Below are positions 24,644-39,600 of a stretch of DNA of 64,000 nt, in pieces. The stretch is from Lethocerus indicus. Taxonomy: Eukaryota; Arthropoda; Insecta; Hemiptera; Belostomatidae. How positions within the stretch are numbered: the first letter of the stretch is position 1; each line of letters starts with the position of its first letter. Made by a program: the position numbers and the translations under genes. Under the pieces are notes generated by a model that was given only the letters and a program-made list of their open reading frames with translations, was not told the DNA's origin and ran no database searches. The stretch spans positions 1,528,825-1,592,824 of the forward strand of contig JACDQD010000003.1 of the NCBI GenBank assembly GCA_019843655.1, read 5' to 3'.

Positions 24644-27600
24644 TGGGAAACAATTTTGTGCAAAACACTCCGTATAGGATTCGATCCACGAATCTCGGAA
24701 TTACAGAATAAAAACTGGGGGGGGATAAAAATTTCCCGCACTTTTTCTATAGTAATCTATAGTTTTAAAATTCGAAATTGTGGTTCGATTCCGACCCTTC
24801 CGTATTGACTAAGTTGGGATTGTATCAAGATACAAATAATTTTTATTGCCGTAAATACAAATATTGTAACGATACAGTACGGTATAGACAAATTGCGATT
24901 ACTGCACGTATTCCGGCCTATCGGTCTTATACTACGTTTATATTCTTAAATATTACAATGTTATTATTATACATGAATTTTTTTTTTACAATATTGTCGC
25001 GCTAGTCGGGAAAATACACAATAAAAAACCCGAGGACTTAAGCTACATTCACTCGCACGGATTGTATCACCGATCTCTCACTTAGCGGCATTTAGAATCA
25101 CTTAGATAGGAAATTTACAATTTTTACGGTCATTTTTATGTTTAAAATTGATAGTAAAATTAACGAGCGCAGGCTATTACATACATAGTCATAATACAGT
25201 GGAAAAAAGTTTCGAAAAAATTAGAACCGACTTTTTCCAAACTATGTTCCATTAATAGAATAATAATAGTCTTTTTTTTATAATAAATTATACTTGGATA
25301 GGAAATTTACAAATTTTACGGTTATTTTTATGTTTAAAATTGATGGTAAAATTAATGAGTGCAGGCTATTGCATAGTCGTAATACAGTGGAAAAAAATTT
25401 CGAAAAAATAAGAACGGACTTTTTCTAAACTCATGTTCCATTGATAGAATAATAATAGTCTTTTTTATAATAAATTAAACGTCAAATTTTGTTCGTGGAC
25501 AATAAAAAAAAATGTTTTCGAAGTGAGATATCTTTTTACATTAATGAAAGTTTTTATTCTCTCTGTTCACCTCCGTCTTTAACGACTAAATCTATCGATC
25601 ACGACAACGAACAATGGTGAAATGTATATATATACATACAAATAATCGTAGCCTAATGGGGTATATTTGCAGAGTATTTACGAATCGATTAAATTTAAAT
25701 AAATGTCTTTCGGTCAAAAAATTGTTCAGACCGGAGCCGTTTTCTGTCGAAATTCTCCCCGCATTTTCTATATATGTATATTCAGATATTTATATATACA
25801 TACAAATAATCGTAGCCTAATGGGGTATATTTGCAGAGTATTTTGGAATCGATTAAATTTAAATAAATGTCTTTCGGTCAAAAAATTGATCAGACCGGAG
25901 CCGTTTTCTGTCGAAATTCTCCCCGCAGTTTCTATATATGTATATTCAGATATTTATATATACATACAAATAATCGTAGCCTAATGGGGTATATTTGCAG
26001 AGTATTTTCGAATCGATTAAATTTAAATAAATGTCTTTCGGTCAAAAAATTGATCAGACGGAGCCGTTTTCTGTCGCCTATATATGTATTTCTACATACA
26101 AATAATCGTAGCTAATGGGGTGTATTTGCAGAGTATTTTCGAATCGATTAAATTTAAATAAATGTCTTTCGGTCAAAAATTTCAGATTAATTATATATGT
26201 ATATTCAGATATTTATATATACATACAAATAATCGTAGCCTAATGGGGTATATTTGCAGAGTATTTTGAATCGATTAAATTTAAATAAATGTCTTTCGGT
26301 CAAAAAATTGATCAGACCCCGTTTTCAGTATAGTTTCTATATATGTATATTCAGATATTTATATATACATACAAATAATCGTAGCCTAATGGGGTATATT
26401 TGCAGAGTATTTTGAATCGATTAAATTTAAATAAATGTCTTTCGGTCAAAAAATTGATCAGACCCCGTTTTCAGTATAGTTTCTATATATGTATATTCAG
26501 ATATTTATATATACATACAAATAATCGTAGCCTAATGGGGTATATTTGCAGAGTATTTTGAATCGATTAAATTTAAATAAATGTCTTTCGGTCAAAATTG
26601 ATCGGACCGTTTTCTGAAATTCTTTTCTATATATGTATATTCAGATATTTATATATACATACAAATAATTGCTAGCCTAATGGGGTATATTTGCAGAGTA
26701 TTTTCGAATCGGATGTCTTTCGGTCAAAAATTGATCAGACCGACCGTTTTCTGTGAAATTCTCCCCAGTTTCTATATATGTATATTCGATATTTATATAT
26801 ACATACAAATAATCGTAGCCTAATGGGGTATATTTGCAGAGTATTTTCGAATCGATTAAATTTAAATAAATGTCTTTCGGTCAAAAAATTGATCAGACCG
26901 GAGCCGTTTTCTGTCGAAATTCTCCCCGCAGTTTCTATATATGTATATTGATATTTATATATACATACAAATAATCAGAGTATATTTCAGAGTATTTTCA
27001 GATCGGATTAAATTTAAATAAATGTCTTTCGGTCATCAGACGGGCCTAATAGGATATATATTTAGAGTTTTCTGTCGAAATTCTCCCCGCAGTTTCTATA
27101 TATGTATATTCAGATATTTATATATACATACAAATAATCGTAGCCTAATGGGGTATATTTGCAGAGTATTTTCGAATCGATTAAATTTAAATAAATGTCT
27201 TTCGGTCAAAATTGATCAGACGACCGGAGCCGTTTTCTGTGAAATTCTCCCGCATGTCTTTTCAAAATTGATATATATGTATATTCAGATATTTATATAT
27301 ACATACAAATAATCGTAGCCTAATAGGGTATATTTGCAGAGTATTTTCGAATCGATTAAATTTAAATAAATGTCTTTCGGTCAAAAAATTGATCAGACGG
27401 AGCCGTTTTCTGATTAAATTTGAAATTCTCCCCGCAGTTTCTATATATGTATATTCAGATATTTATATATACATACAAATAATCGTAGCCTAATGGGGTA
27501 TATTTGCAGAGTATTTTCGAATCGATTAAATTTAAATAAATGTCTTTCGGTCAAAAAATTGATCAGACCGGAGCCGTTTTCTGTCGAAATTCTCCCCGCA

Positions 27601-30600
27601 GTTTCTATATATGTATATTCAGATATTTATATATACATACAAATAATCGTAGCCTAATGGGGTATATTTGCAGAGTATTTTCGAATCGATTAAATTTAAA
27701 TAAATGTCTTTCGGTCAAAAAATTGATCAGACCGGAGCCGTTTTCTGTTGAAATTCTCCCCGCATTTTCTATATATGTATATTCAGATATTTATATATAC
27801 ATACAAATAATCGTACCCTAATGGGGTATATTTGCAGAGTATTTTGGAATCGATTAAATTTAAATAAATGTCTTTCGGTCAAAAAATTGATCAGACCGGA
27901 GCCGTTTTCTGTCGAAATTCTCCCCGCAGTTTCTATATATGTATATTCAGATATTTATATATACATACAAATAATCGTAGCCTAATGGGGTATATTTGCA
28001 GAGTATTTTCGAATCGATTAAATTTAAATAAATGTCTTTCGGTCAAAAAATTGATCAGACCGGAGCCGTTTTCTGGTGAAATTCTCCCCGCATTTTCTAT
28101 ATATGTATATTCAGATATTTATATATACATACAAATAATCGTAGCCTAATGGGGTATATTTGCAGAGTATTTTCGAATCGATTAAATTTAAATAAATGTC
28201 TTTCGGTCAAAAAATTGATCAGACCGGAGCCGTTTTCTGTCGAAATTCTCCCCGCATTTTCTATATATGTATATTCAGATATTTATATATACATACAAAT
28301 AATCGTAGCCTAATGGGGTATATTTGCAGAGTATTTTGAATCGTTAAATTTAAATAAATGTCTTTCGGTCAAAAATTGATCAGACCGGAGCCGTTTTCTG
28401 TGAAATTCTCCCCATTTTTATATATGTATATTCAGATATTTATATATACATACAAATAATTCGTAGCCTAATGGGGTATATTTGCAGAGTATTTTCGAAT
28501 CGGATTAAATTTAAATAAATGTCTTTCGGTCAAAAATTGATCAGACGGAGCCGTTTTCAGAGTATTTTGGTTGTTAAATTTAAATAAATGTCTTTCGGTC
28601 AAAAATTGATCAGACCCGTTTTCTGGTTAAATTTCTATATATGTATATTCAGATATTTATATATACATACAAATAATCGTAGCCTAATGAGGGTAAATAA
28701 ATCAAAAATTGCAGAGTATTTTCGAATCGATTAAATTTAAATAAATTAAATGATCTTTCGGATCAAAATTCGATCAGACGGTAGCCGTATTTTTCTGTGG
28801 TCAAAATTCTCCCCGAAATTCCACATTTTCTATATATGTATATTCAGATATTTTATATATACATCGTACTAATATAATTCGGATTAAATTTAAATAGTCC
28901 TAATGGGGTATATATGCAGAGTATTTTCGAATCGGTTAAATTTAAATAAATGTCTTTCGGTCAAAAAATTGATCAGACCGGAGCCGTTTTCTGTAAATTC
29001 TCCCCGCATTTTCTATATATGTATATTCAGATATTTATATATACATACAAATAATCGTAGCCTAATGGGGTATATTTGCAGAGTATTTTCGAATCGGTTA
29101 AATTTAAATAAATGTCTTTCGGTCAAAAATTGATCAGACCGGACCCGTTTTCTGAAATTCTCCCATTTTTCTATATATGTATATTCAGATATTTATATAT
29201 ACATACAAATAATTGTAGCCTAATGGGGTATATTTGCAGAGTATTTTCGAATCGGTTAAATTTAAATAAATGTCTTTCGGTCAAAAAATTGATCAAACCG
29301 GACCCGTTTTTTGTCGAAATTCTCCCCACAGTTTCTATATATGTATATTCAGATATTTATATATACATACAAATAATCGTAGCCTAATGGGGTATATTTG
29401 CAGAGTATTTTCGAATCGGTTAAATTTAAATAAATGTCTTTCGGTCAAAAATTGATCAGACGGAGCCGTTTTCTCGAAATTCTCCCGCATTTTCTATATA
29501 TGTATATTCAGATATTTATATATACATACAAATAATCGTAGCCTAATGGGGTATATTTGCAGAGTATTTTCGAATCGGTTAAATTTAAATAAATGTCTTT
29601 CGGTCAAAAAATTGATCAGACCGGAGCCGTTTTCTGTTAAATTCTCCCCGCATTTTCTATATATGTATATTCAGATATTTATATATACATACAAATAATT
29701 GTAGCCTAATGGGGTATATTTGCAGAGTATTTTCGAATCGGTTAAATTTAAATAAATGTCTTTCGGTCAAAAAATTGATCAGACCGGAGCCGTTTTCTGT
29801 CGAAATTCTCCCCGCATTTTCTATATATGTATATTCAGATATTTATATATACATACAAATAATTGTAGCCTAATGGGGTATATTTGCAGAGTATTTTCGA
29901 ATCGGTTAAATTTAAATAAATGTCTTTCGGTCAAAAAATTGATCAGACCGGAGCCGTTTTCTGTTAAAATTCTCCCCGCAGTTTCTATATATGTATATTC
30001 AGATATTTATATATACATACAAATAATTGTAGCCTAATGGGGTATATTTGCAGAGTATTTTCGAATCGATTAAATTTAAATAAATGTCTTTCGGTCAAAA
30101 AATTGATCAGACCGGAGCCGTTTTCTGTCGAAATTCTCCCCGCATTTTCTATATATGTATATTCAGATATTTATATATACATACAAATAATCGTAGCCTA
30201 ATGGGGTATATTTGCAGAGTATTTTCGAATCGATTAAATTTAAATAAATGTCTTTCGGTCAAAAAATTGATCAGACAGAATTTTCCGTTTTCTGTCAAAT
30301 TCTCCCCGCATTTTCTATATATGTATATTCAGATATTTATATATACATACAAATAATCGTAGCCTAATGGGGTATATTTGCAGAGTATTTTCGAATCGGT
30401 TAAATTTAAATAAATGTCTTCGGTCAAAAATTGATCAGACGGACCGTTTTCTGTGAAATTCTCCCGTTTCTATATATGTATATTCAGATATTTATATATA
30501 CATACAAATAATCGTAGCCTAATGGGGTATATTTGCAGAGTATTTTCGAATCGATTAAATTTAAATAAATGTCTTTCGGTCAAAAATTGATCAGATTCTC

Positions 30601-33600
30601 CGGCATTCTATATATGAATTCGTTTGTCTGTCGGTTAAATTCTCCCCGCATTTTCTATATATGTATATTCAGATATTTATATATACATACAAATAATCGT
30701 AGCCTAATGGGGTATATTTGCAGAGTATTTTCGAATCGATTAAATTTAAATAAATGTCTTTCGGTCAAAAAATTGATCAGACCGGACCGTTTTCTGTCGA
30801 AATTCTCCCCGCAGTTTCTATATATGTATATTCAGATATTTATATATACATACAAATAATCGTAGCCTAATGGGGTATATTTGCAGAGTATTTTCGAATC
30901 GGTTAAATTTAAATAAATGTCTTTCGGTCAAAAAATTGATCAGACCGGACCCGTTTTCTGGTTAAATTCTCCCCGCAGATTCTATATATGTATATTCAGA
31001 TATTTATATATACATACAAATAATTGTAGCCTAATGGGGTATATTTGCAGAGTATTTTCGAATCGGTTAAATTTAAATAAATGTCTTTCGGTCAAAAAAT
31101 TGATCAGACCGGACCCGTTTTCTGTGAAATTCTCCCCGCATTTTTTATATATGTATATTCAGATATTTATATATACATACAAATAATCGTAGCCTAATGG
31201 GGTATATTTGCAGAGTATTTTCGAATCGGTTAAATTTAAATAAATGTCTTTCGGTCAAAAAATTGATCAGACCGGAGCCGTTTTCTGGTTAAATTCTCCC
31301 CGCATTTTCTATATATGTATATTCAGATATTTATATATACATACAAATAATCGTAGCCTAATGGGGTATATTTGCAGAAGGAGTTTTGAATCGGTTAAAT
31401 TTAAATAAATGTCTTTCGGTCAAAAATTGATCAGACCTCAAATTCTCCCATTTTCTATATATGTATATTCAGATATTTATATATACATACAAATAATCGT
31501 AGCCTAATGGGGTACATTTGCAGTGTATTTTGGAATGAGTTAAATTTAAATAAATGTCTTTCGGTCAAAAATTGATCAGACCGGACCGTTTTCTGTTAAA
31601 TTCTCCCATTTTCTATATATATATTCAGATATTTATATATACATACAAATAATCGTAGCCTAATGGGGTATATTTGCAGAGTATTTTCAGATCGGTTAAA
31701 TTTAAATAAATGTCTTTCGGTCAAAAATTGATCAGACCTGTCAGAGCCGTTTTAAATTCTCCCGCATTTTCTATATATGTATATTCAGATATTTATATAT
31801 ACATACAAATAATCGTAGCCTAATGGGGTATATTTGCAGAGTATTTTCGAATCGGTTAAATTTAAATAAATGTCTTTCGGTCAAAAAATTGATCAGACCG
31901 GAGCCGTTTTCTTGTTAAATTCTCCCCGCAGTTTCTATATATGTATATTCAGATATTTATATATACATACAAATAATCGTAGCCTAATGGGGTATATTTG
32001 CAGAGTATTTTCGAATCGGTTAAATTTAAATAAATGTCTTTCGGTCAAAAAATTGATCAGACCGGGAGCGTTTTTTGGTGAAATTCTCCCCGCAGTTTCT
32101 ATATATGTATATTCAGATATTTATATATACATACAAATAATCGTAGCCTAATGGGGTACATTTGCAGAGTATTTTCGAATCGGTTAAATTTAAATAAATG
32201 TCTTTCGGTCAAAAAATTGATCAGACCGGACCCGTTTTCTGTCAAAATTCTCCCCGCATTTTCTATATATGTATATTCAGATATTTATATATACATACAA
32301 ATAATCGTAGCCTAATGGGGTATATTTGCAGAGTATTTTCGAATCGGTTAAATTTAAATAAATGTCTTTCGGTCAAAAAATTGATCAGACCGGAGCCGTT
32401 TTCTGTCGAAATTCTCCCCGCAGTTTCTATATATGTATATTCAGATATTTATATATACATACAAATAATCGTAGCCTAATGGGGTATATTTGCAGAGTAT
32501 TTTCGAATCGGTTAAATTTAAATAAATGTCTTTCGGTCAAAAAATTGATCAGACCGGACCCGTTTTCTGGTTAAATTCTCCCCGCATTTTCTATATATGT
32601 ATATTCAGATATTTATATATACATACAAATAATCGTAGCCTAATGGGGTATATTTGCAGAGTATTTTCGAATCGGTTAAATTTAAATAAATGTCTTTCGG
32701 TCAAAAAATTGATCAGACCGGACCGTTTTCTGTCGAAATTCTCCCCGCAGTTTCTATATATGTATATTCAGATATTTATATATACATACAAATAATCGTA
32801 GCCTAATGGGGTATATTTGCAGAGTATTTTCGAATCGGTTAAATTTAAATAAATGTCTTTCGGTCAAAAAATTGATCAGACCGGACCCGTTTTCTGTTAA
32901 ATTCTCCCCGCAGATTCTATATATGTATATTCAGATATTTATATATACATACAAATAATTGTAGCCTAATGGGGTATATTTGCAGAGTATTTTCGAATCG
33001 GTTAAATTTAAATAAATGTCTTTCGGTCAAAAAATTGATCAGACCGGAGCCGTTTTCTGTCGAAATTCTCCCCGCATTTTCTATATATGTATATTCAGAT
33101 ATTTATATATACATACAAATAATCGTAGCCTAATGGGGTATATTTGCAGAGTATTTTCGAATCGGTTAAATTTAAATAAATGTCTTTCGGTCAAAAAATT
33201 GATCAGACCGGCCGTTTTCAGTAAATTCTCCCCGCATTTTCTATATATGTATATTCAGATATTTATATATACATACAAATAATCGTAGCCTAATGGGGTA
33301 TATTTGCAGAGTATTTTCGAATCGGTTAAATTTAAATAAATGTCTTTCGGTCAAAAAATTGATCAAGACCGGACGTTTTCTGTAAATTCTCCCCGCAGTT
33401 TCTATATATGTATATTCAGATATTTATATATACATACAAATAATCGTAGCCTAATGGGGTATATTTGCAGAGTATTTTCGAATCGGTTAAATTTAAATAA
33501 ATGTCTTTCGGTCAAAAAATTGATCAGACCGGAGCCGTTTTCTGGTTAAATTCTCCCCGCATTTTCTATATATGTATATTCAGATATTTATATATACATA

Positions 33601-36600
33601 CAAATAATCGTAGCCTAATGGGGTATATTTGCAGAGTATTTTCGAATCGGTTAAATTTAAATAAATGTCTTTCGGTCAAAAATTGATCAGACCAGATATT
33701 TATATATACATACAAATAATCATAGCCGTTTTTCTGTTAAATTCTCCCGCATTAAATTCTATATATGTATATTCAGATATTTATATATACATACAAATAA
33801 TGTAGCCTAATGGGGTATACTTTGCATGCAGTATTTTTCGAATCGGTTAAATTTAAATAAATGTCTTTTCGGTCAAAAATTGATCAAGCCTAATGGGGTA
33901 TATTTGCAGTAGCGAATCGGTATTTCAAAATTGATAGCCGTTTTCTGTCAAATTCTATTTTCATTTTATATATGTATATTCAGATATTTATATATACATA
34001 CAAATAATCGTAGCCTAATGGGGTATATTTGCAGAGTATTTTCGAATCGGTTAAATTTAAATAAATGTCTTTCGGTCCAAAATGGGGTAATTGTATCAGA
34101 CGAGCCGTTTTCTGTTAAATTCTCCCGCATTTTCTATATGTATATTCAGATATTTATATATACATACAAATAATCGTAGCCTAATGGGGTATATTTGCAG
34201 AGTATTTTGGAATCGATTAAATTTAAATAAATGTCTTTCGGTCAAAAAAATGATCAGACCGGACGCGTTTTCTGTGAAATTCTCCCCGCATTTTCTATAT
34301 ATATATTCAGATATTTATATATACATACAAATAATTGTAGCCTAATGGGGTATATTTGCAGAGTATTTTCGAATCGGTTAAATTTAAATAAATGTCTTTC
34401 GGTCAAAAAATTGATCAGACCGGAGCCGTTTTCTGGTTAAATTCTCCCCGCATTTTCTATATATGTATATTCAGATATTTATATATACATACAAATAATC
34501 GTAGCCTAATGGGGTATATATGCAGAGTATTTTCGAATCGGTTAAATTTAAATAAATGTCTTTCGGTCAAAAAATTGATCAGACCAGAGCCGTTTTCTGG
34601 TTAAATTCTCCCCGCATTTCTATATATGTATATTCAGATATTTATATATACATACAAATAATTGTAGCCTAATGGGGTATATTTGCAGAGTATTTTCGAA
34701 TCGGTTAAATTTAAATAAATGTCTTTCGGTCAAAAAATTGATCAGACCGGAGCCGTTTTCTGGTGAAATTCTCCCCGCATTTTCTATATATGTATATTCA
34801 GATATTTATATATACATACAAATAATCGTAGCCTAATGGGGTATATTTGCAGAGTATTTTCGAATCGGTTAAATTTAAATAAATGTCTTTCGGTCAAAAA
34901 ATTGATCAGACCGGAGCCGTTTTCTGTCAAATTCTCCCCGCAGTTTCTATATATGTATATTCAGATATTTATATATACATACAAATAATCGTAGCCTAAT
35001 GGGGTATATTTGCAGAGTATTTTCGAATCGATTAAATTTAAATAAATGTCTTTCGGTCAAAAAATTGATCAGACCGGAGCCGTTTTCTGTCGAAATTCTC
35101 CCCGCATTTTCTATATATGTATATTCAGATATTTATATATACATACAAATAATCGTAGCCTAATGGGGTATATTTGCAGAGTATTTTCGAATCGGTTAAA
35201 TTTAAATAAATGTCTTTCGGTCAAAAAATTGATCAGACCGGACCGTTTTCTGTTAAATTCTCCCGCTTTTCTATATATGTATATTCAGATATTTATATAT
35301 ACATACAAATAATCGTAACCTAATGGGGTATATTTGCAGAGTATTTTCGAATCGGTTAAATTTAAATAAATGTCTTTCGGTCAAAAATTGATCAGACAGG
35401 ACCCGTTTTCTGTTAAATTTAAATAAATGAAATTCTCCCGCATTTTCTATATATGTATATTCAGATATTTATATATACATACAAATAATCGTAGCCTAAT
35501 GGGATATATTTGCAGAGTATTTTCGAATCGGTTAAATTTAAATAAATGTCTTTCGGTCAAAAAATTGATCAGACCGGACCCGTTTTCTGTCAAATTCTCC
35601 CCTATATTCTATATATGTATATTCAGATATTTATATATACATACAAATAATCGTAGCCTAATGGGGTATATTTGCAGAGTATTTTCGATCGGTTAAATTT
35701 AAATAAATGTCTTCGGTCAAAAATTGATCAGACCGAAGCCGTTTTCTGTCAAATTCTCCCGCATTTTCTATATATGTATATTCAGCATACTTTATACATA
35801 CATACAAATAATTGTAGCCTAATGGGGTATATTTGCAGAGTATTTTCTGAATCAGTTAAATTTAAATAAATGTCTCTCGGTCAAAAATTGATCAGACCGG
35901 AGCCGTTTTCTGTCGGGAAATTCTGCATTTTCTATATATGTATATTCAGATATTTATATATACATACAAATAATCGTACCTAATGGGGTATATTTGCAGT
36001 ATTTTCGAATCGATTAAATTTAAATAAATGTCTTCGGACAAAAATTGATCAGACCGAGCCGTTTTCTGTCGAAATTCTCCCGCATTTTCTATATATGTAT
36101 ATTCAGATATTTATATATACATACAAATAATATAATGGGGTATACCGTTTTCTTATTAAATCAGCCTATATGTATATTCAGATATTTATATACATACAAA
36201 TAATCGTAGCCTAATATATTTGCAGAGTATTTTCGAATCAATTAAATTTAAATAAATGTCGATTGATCAGACGATGTAAATTCTCCCGCAATATAATATT
36301 CAGTCTTTCAGAGTATATTTGCAGAATCGATCGGTTAAATTTAAATAAATGTCTTTCGGTCAAAAATTGATCAGACCGGAGCCGTTTTCTGTCGAAATTC
36401 TCCCCGCAGTTTCTATATATGTATATTCAGATATTTATATATACATACAAATAATCGTAGCCTAATGGGGTATATTTGCAGAGTATTTTCGAATCGATTA
36501 AATTTAAATAAATGTCTTTGGTCAAAAATTATCAGACCGGAGCGTTTTCTGTCAAATTCCTCCCCGCATTTCTATATATGTATATTCAGATATTTATATA

Positions 36601-39600
36601 TACATACAAATAATCGTAGCCTAATGGTGTATATTTGCAGAGTATTTTCGAATCGATTAAATTTAAATAAATGTTAGTCGGACAAAAAATTGTTCATCCG
36701 GAACCGTTTTCTGTCGAAATTCTATGTAAGATGGCGAGCGGCCTAAACCAGTCTAGCAAAAGACCAAACAGCAGCGAGAGAGAGGAGACAGAAACATCAC
36801 GAACCTACAGTATATTCCAACCGCTCGCAGACTACAAAACGGGTATATGAAATTAATATGGAAGAAAGTTTTTCAGAGTTTTGAAGGAATTTTTATATCG
36901 CTTTTTCTTTTTTTTTTCTTCGTACAATTACAAATTTACATCAATTTTCAGGAACACTGTACGGTAAGAAGGATCACGTCGAGGAGAGGCACAGGCATAG
37001 ATTCGAAGTAAATCCCCAATACGTACAGCAATTGGAGGCGGCGGGATTAAAGTTTGTAGGTGGGTAAAATGCTTTTTTTTTTAATAATAAAAATAATAAT
37101 AATAATAAAGTACCGTAGATTCCATGTGTTTCTATCTCCTCTCGCCGGTTCGGTCTTTTGCCGGGCCGGTTTCGGCCGCTCGCCATCTTCAGTAGCGCTG
37201 TGTGTCAGTCACTTTGGACGTACTGTCACTGTCACTTGTACTACTAAGATCGAAGAAGCGAAACTCACGGAATCTGCGGTATTCAACCCCCTATGAACCA
37301 CAAGGCATCAAAGTATTACGTGAAACCTCTCAGTATCGAGCGTTTAATAGTTTTTATTCAGTTTAACATAACTGTTTTGTGGTCTGCGGGGGTCGGACTA
37401 CCGTAGATTTGCTACGTCGAGCAAAAGACGAAACCGGCGAAAGGAGACAGAAACACGGAATCTACGGTATTCCAACCAATCGCAGACCACAAGACATTTA
37501 AAGTATTACAGTGGAACCTCTCGAGTATCGAGCATTTAATAGTTTTTATTCAGTTTAACATAACTTTTTGTGGTCTGCGAGGGGTCGGACTACCGTAGAT
37601 TTGCTAAGTCTAGCAAAGGCGAGAGGAGACAGAAACACGGAATCTACGGTATTCCAACCCCTCGCAGACCACAAGACATTTAAAGTATTACGGTGGAACC
37701 TCTCGAGTATCGAGCGTTTAATAGTTTTTATTCAGTTTAACATAACTTTTTGTGGTCTGCGGTCGGACTACCGTAGATTTGCTAAGTCTAGCAAAGGCGA
37801 GAGGAGACAGAAACACGGAATCTGCGGTATTCCAACCCCTCGCAGACCACAAAACATTTAAAGTATTACGGTGGAACCTCTCGAGTATCGAGCGTTTAAT
37901 AGTTTTCATTCAGTTTAACATAACTGTTTTGTGGTCTGCGAGGGTCGGACTACCGTAGATTTGCTAGGTCTAGCGAAGGCGACAGGAGACAGAAACGCAC
38001 GAAACCTACAATTTTTATTTAATTTTTTTTTATCCACCATTATAATAATGTCATACATCGTTACGATATTCAGTTCCGTGTATAAAAAAAATCCTCTGTG
38101 TCGGAAAAAGTTGAATTGTCGCTAACCTGTTTGACGTTCTCCGCGCGTAGAATTTCCTCCTCCGTCGAATAAAGTTTAAATAATATTCCGTGTCGGCAAT
38201 AATTCAGGACACTGCGAGGAGCAAAAGCGTATGGAGATCACCGAACTGGAAGGGCATCCGTACTACATAGCGACGCAGTTCCATCCCGAATACCTGTCGA
38301 GGCCGTTGAAGCCGTCGCCACCGTTCATGGGCCTAGTGCTGGCATCGGCCGGCAAACTGCAGAGCTACCTGGCCAAGGGCTGCAGGCTGTCGCCACGCGA
38401 CCTGTCGGACGACGACGACTCAGGTACTGTCACCCGTGATGCTAGTCGCACTAACTGTCAATGCACTAACCGTTAGTCACACACAAGCACACTAACTGTT
38501 AGTCACACTAACTGTTAACACTAACCTGTTAGTCACACTAACCGTTAGTCGCACTAATCATGTCACTAACGTTAGTCACACAAGTCACACTAACTGTTAG
38601 TCACAGTAACCGTTAGTCACACTAACCGTTAGTCACACTAAAGGCAACACGTTAGTCACTAACATTGGTCACTAACTGTTAGTCACACTAACTATTAGGA
38701 ACACTGTTAGTCACACTAACCGTTAGTCACACTAAAGGCAACACGTTAGTCACTAACATTGGTCACTAACTGTTAGTCACACTAACTATTAGGAACACTG
38801 TTAGTCGCACTAACTTTTAATCCCACTAACCGTTAGTCACTAGAAACACTAAGTCACACTAACTTAGTCACACTAACACTGTTAGTCACACTAACCGAAC
38901 ACTAAGTCACACTAACTGTTAATCACCACTAATCAGTAGTCACACTAACTGTTAGGAACACAAGTCACACTAACTGTTAGTCACACTAACGTTAGGAACA
39001 CTGTTAGTCACACTAACTGTTACACAAGTCACTAACTGTTAGTTAGTCACACAAGTTACTATTAGTCCACTAACTGTTGTCACAGCACTAACTGTTTAAG
39101 TATCGCACTAATCATTAGTCACACTAACTGTTTAACACACACAATTGTCCACTAACTGTTAGGGCACGTTAGTCCCACTAACCATTAGTTGCACCTAACT
39201 GTTAATCACACTAACTGTCACTAACTGTTAATCACACTGACTGTTAGGTAGTACTAACTGTTAACACAAAAACTGTTAGTCACACCAACTGTTAGGTACA
39301 CTAACTGTTAGTCGCTAAAGTGACTAACTCACACTGTTAGTCACTAACTGTTAGTCACAACTGTTAGTCGCACGATTTGAAATTGAGGTTCGAATCAACC
39401 CCTGCCGTATTGAACAAGCGGGGGATTGTACCACCGATCTCTCTCTTATTTAGAATCTCTTATATATACGAAATTTACAAATTTCAATAAAAACGGACAG
39501 TAAAATTAACGAGCGCCGGCCATTAAATAGTCATAATACTGTGTTTTGAAAAAATACTACGTTCCGTTAACGGAACAATAACAGTCTTGTGTTTTCACCT

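Noticed and set aside
25614..36677. About 30 similar ORFs of 60-96 codons ([11 protein letters not shown]..., [14 protein letters not shown]...)
   Set aside because: They are the 164-bp satellite unit read in shifting frames. The unit is not a multiple of three and no frame is preserved across units.
25618..39370. Regularly spaced repeats resembling a CRISPR array
   Set aside because: The units are whole tandem copies without unique spacers, in an intron of a eukaryotic gene. No cas genes are present.
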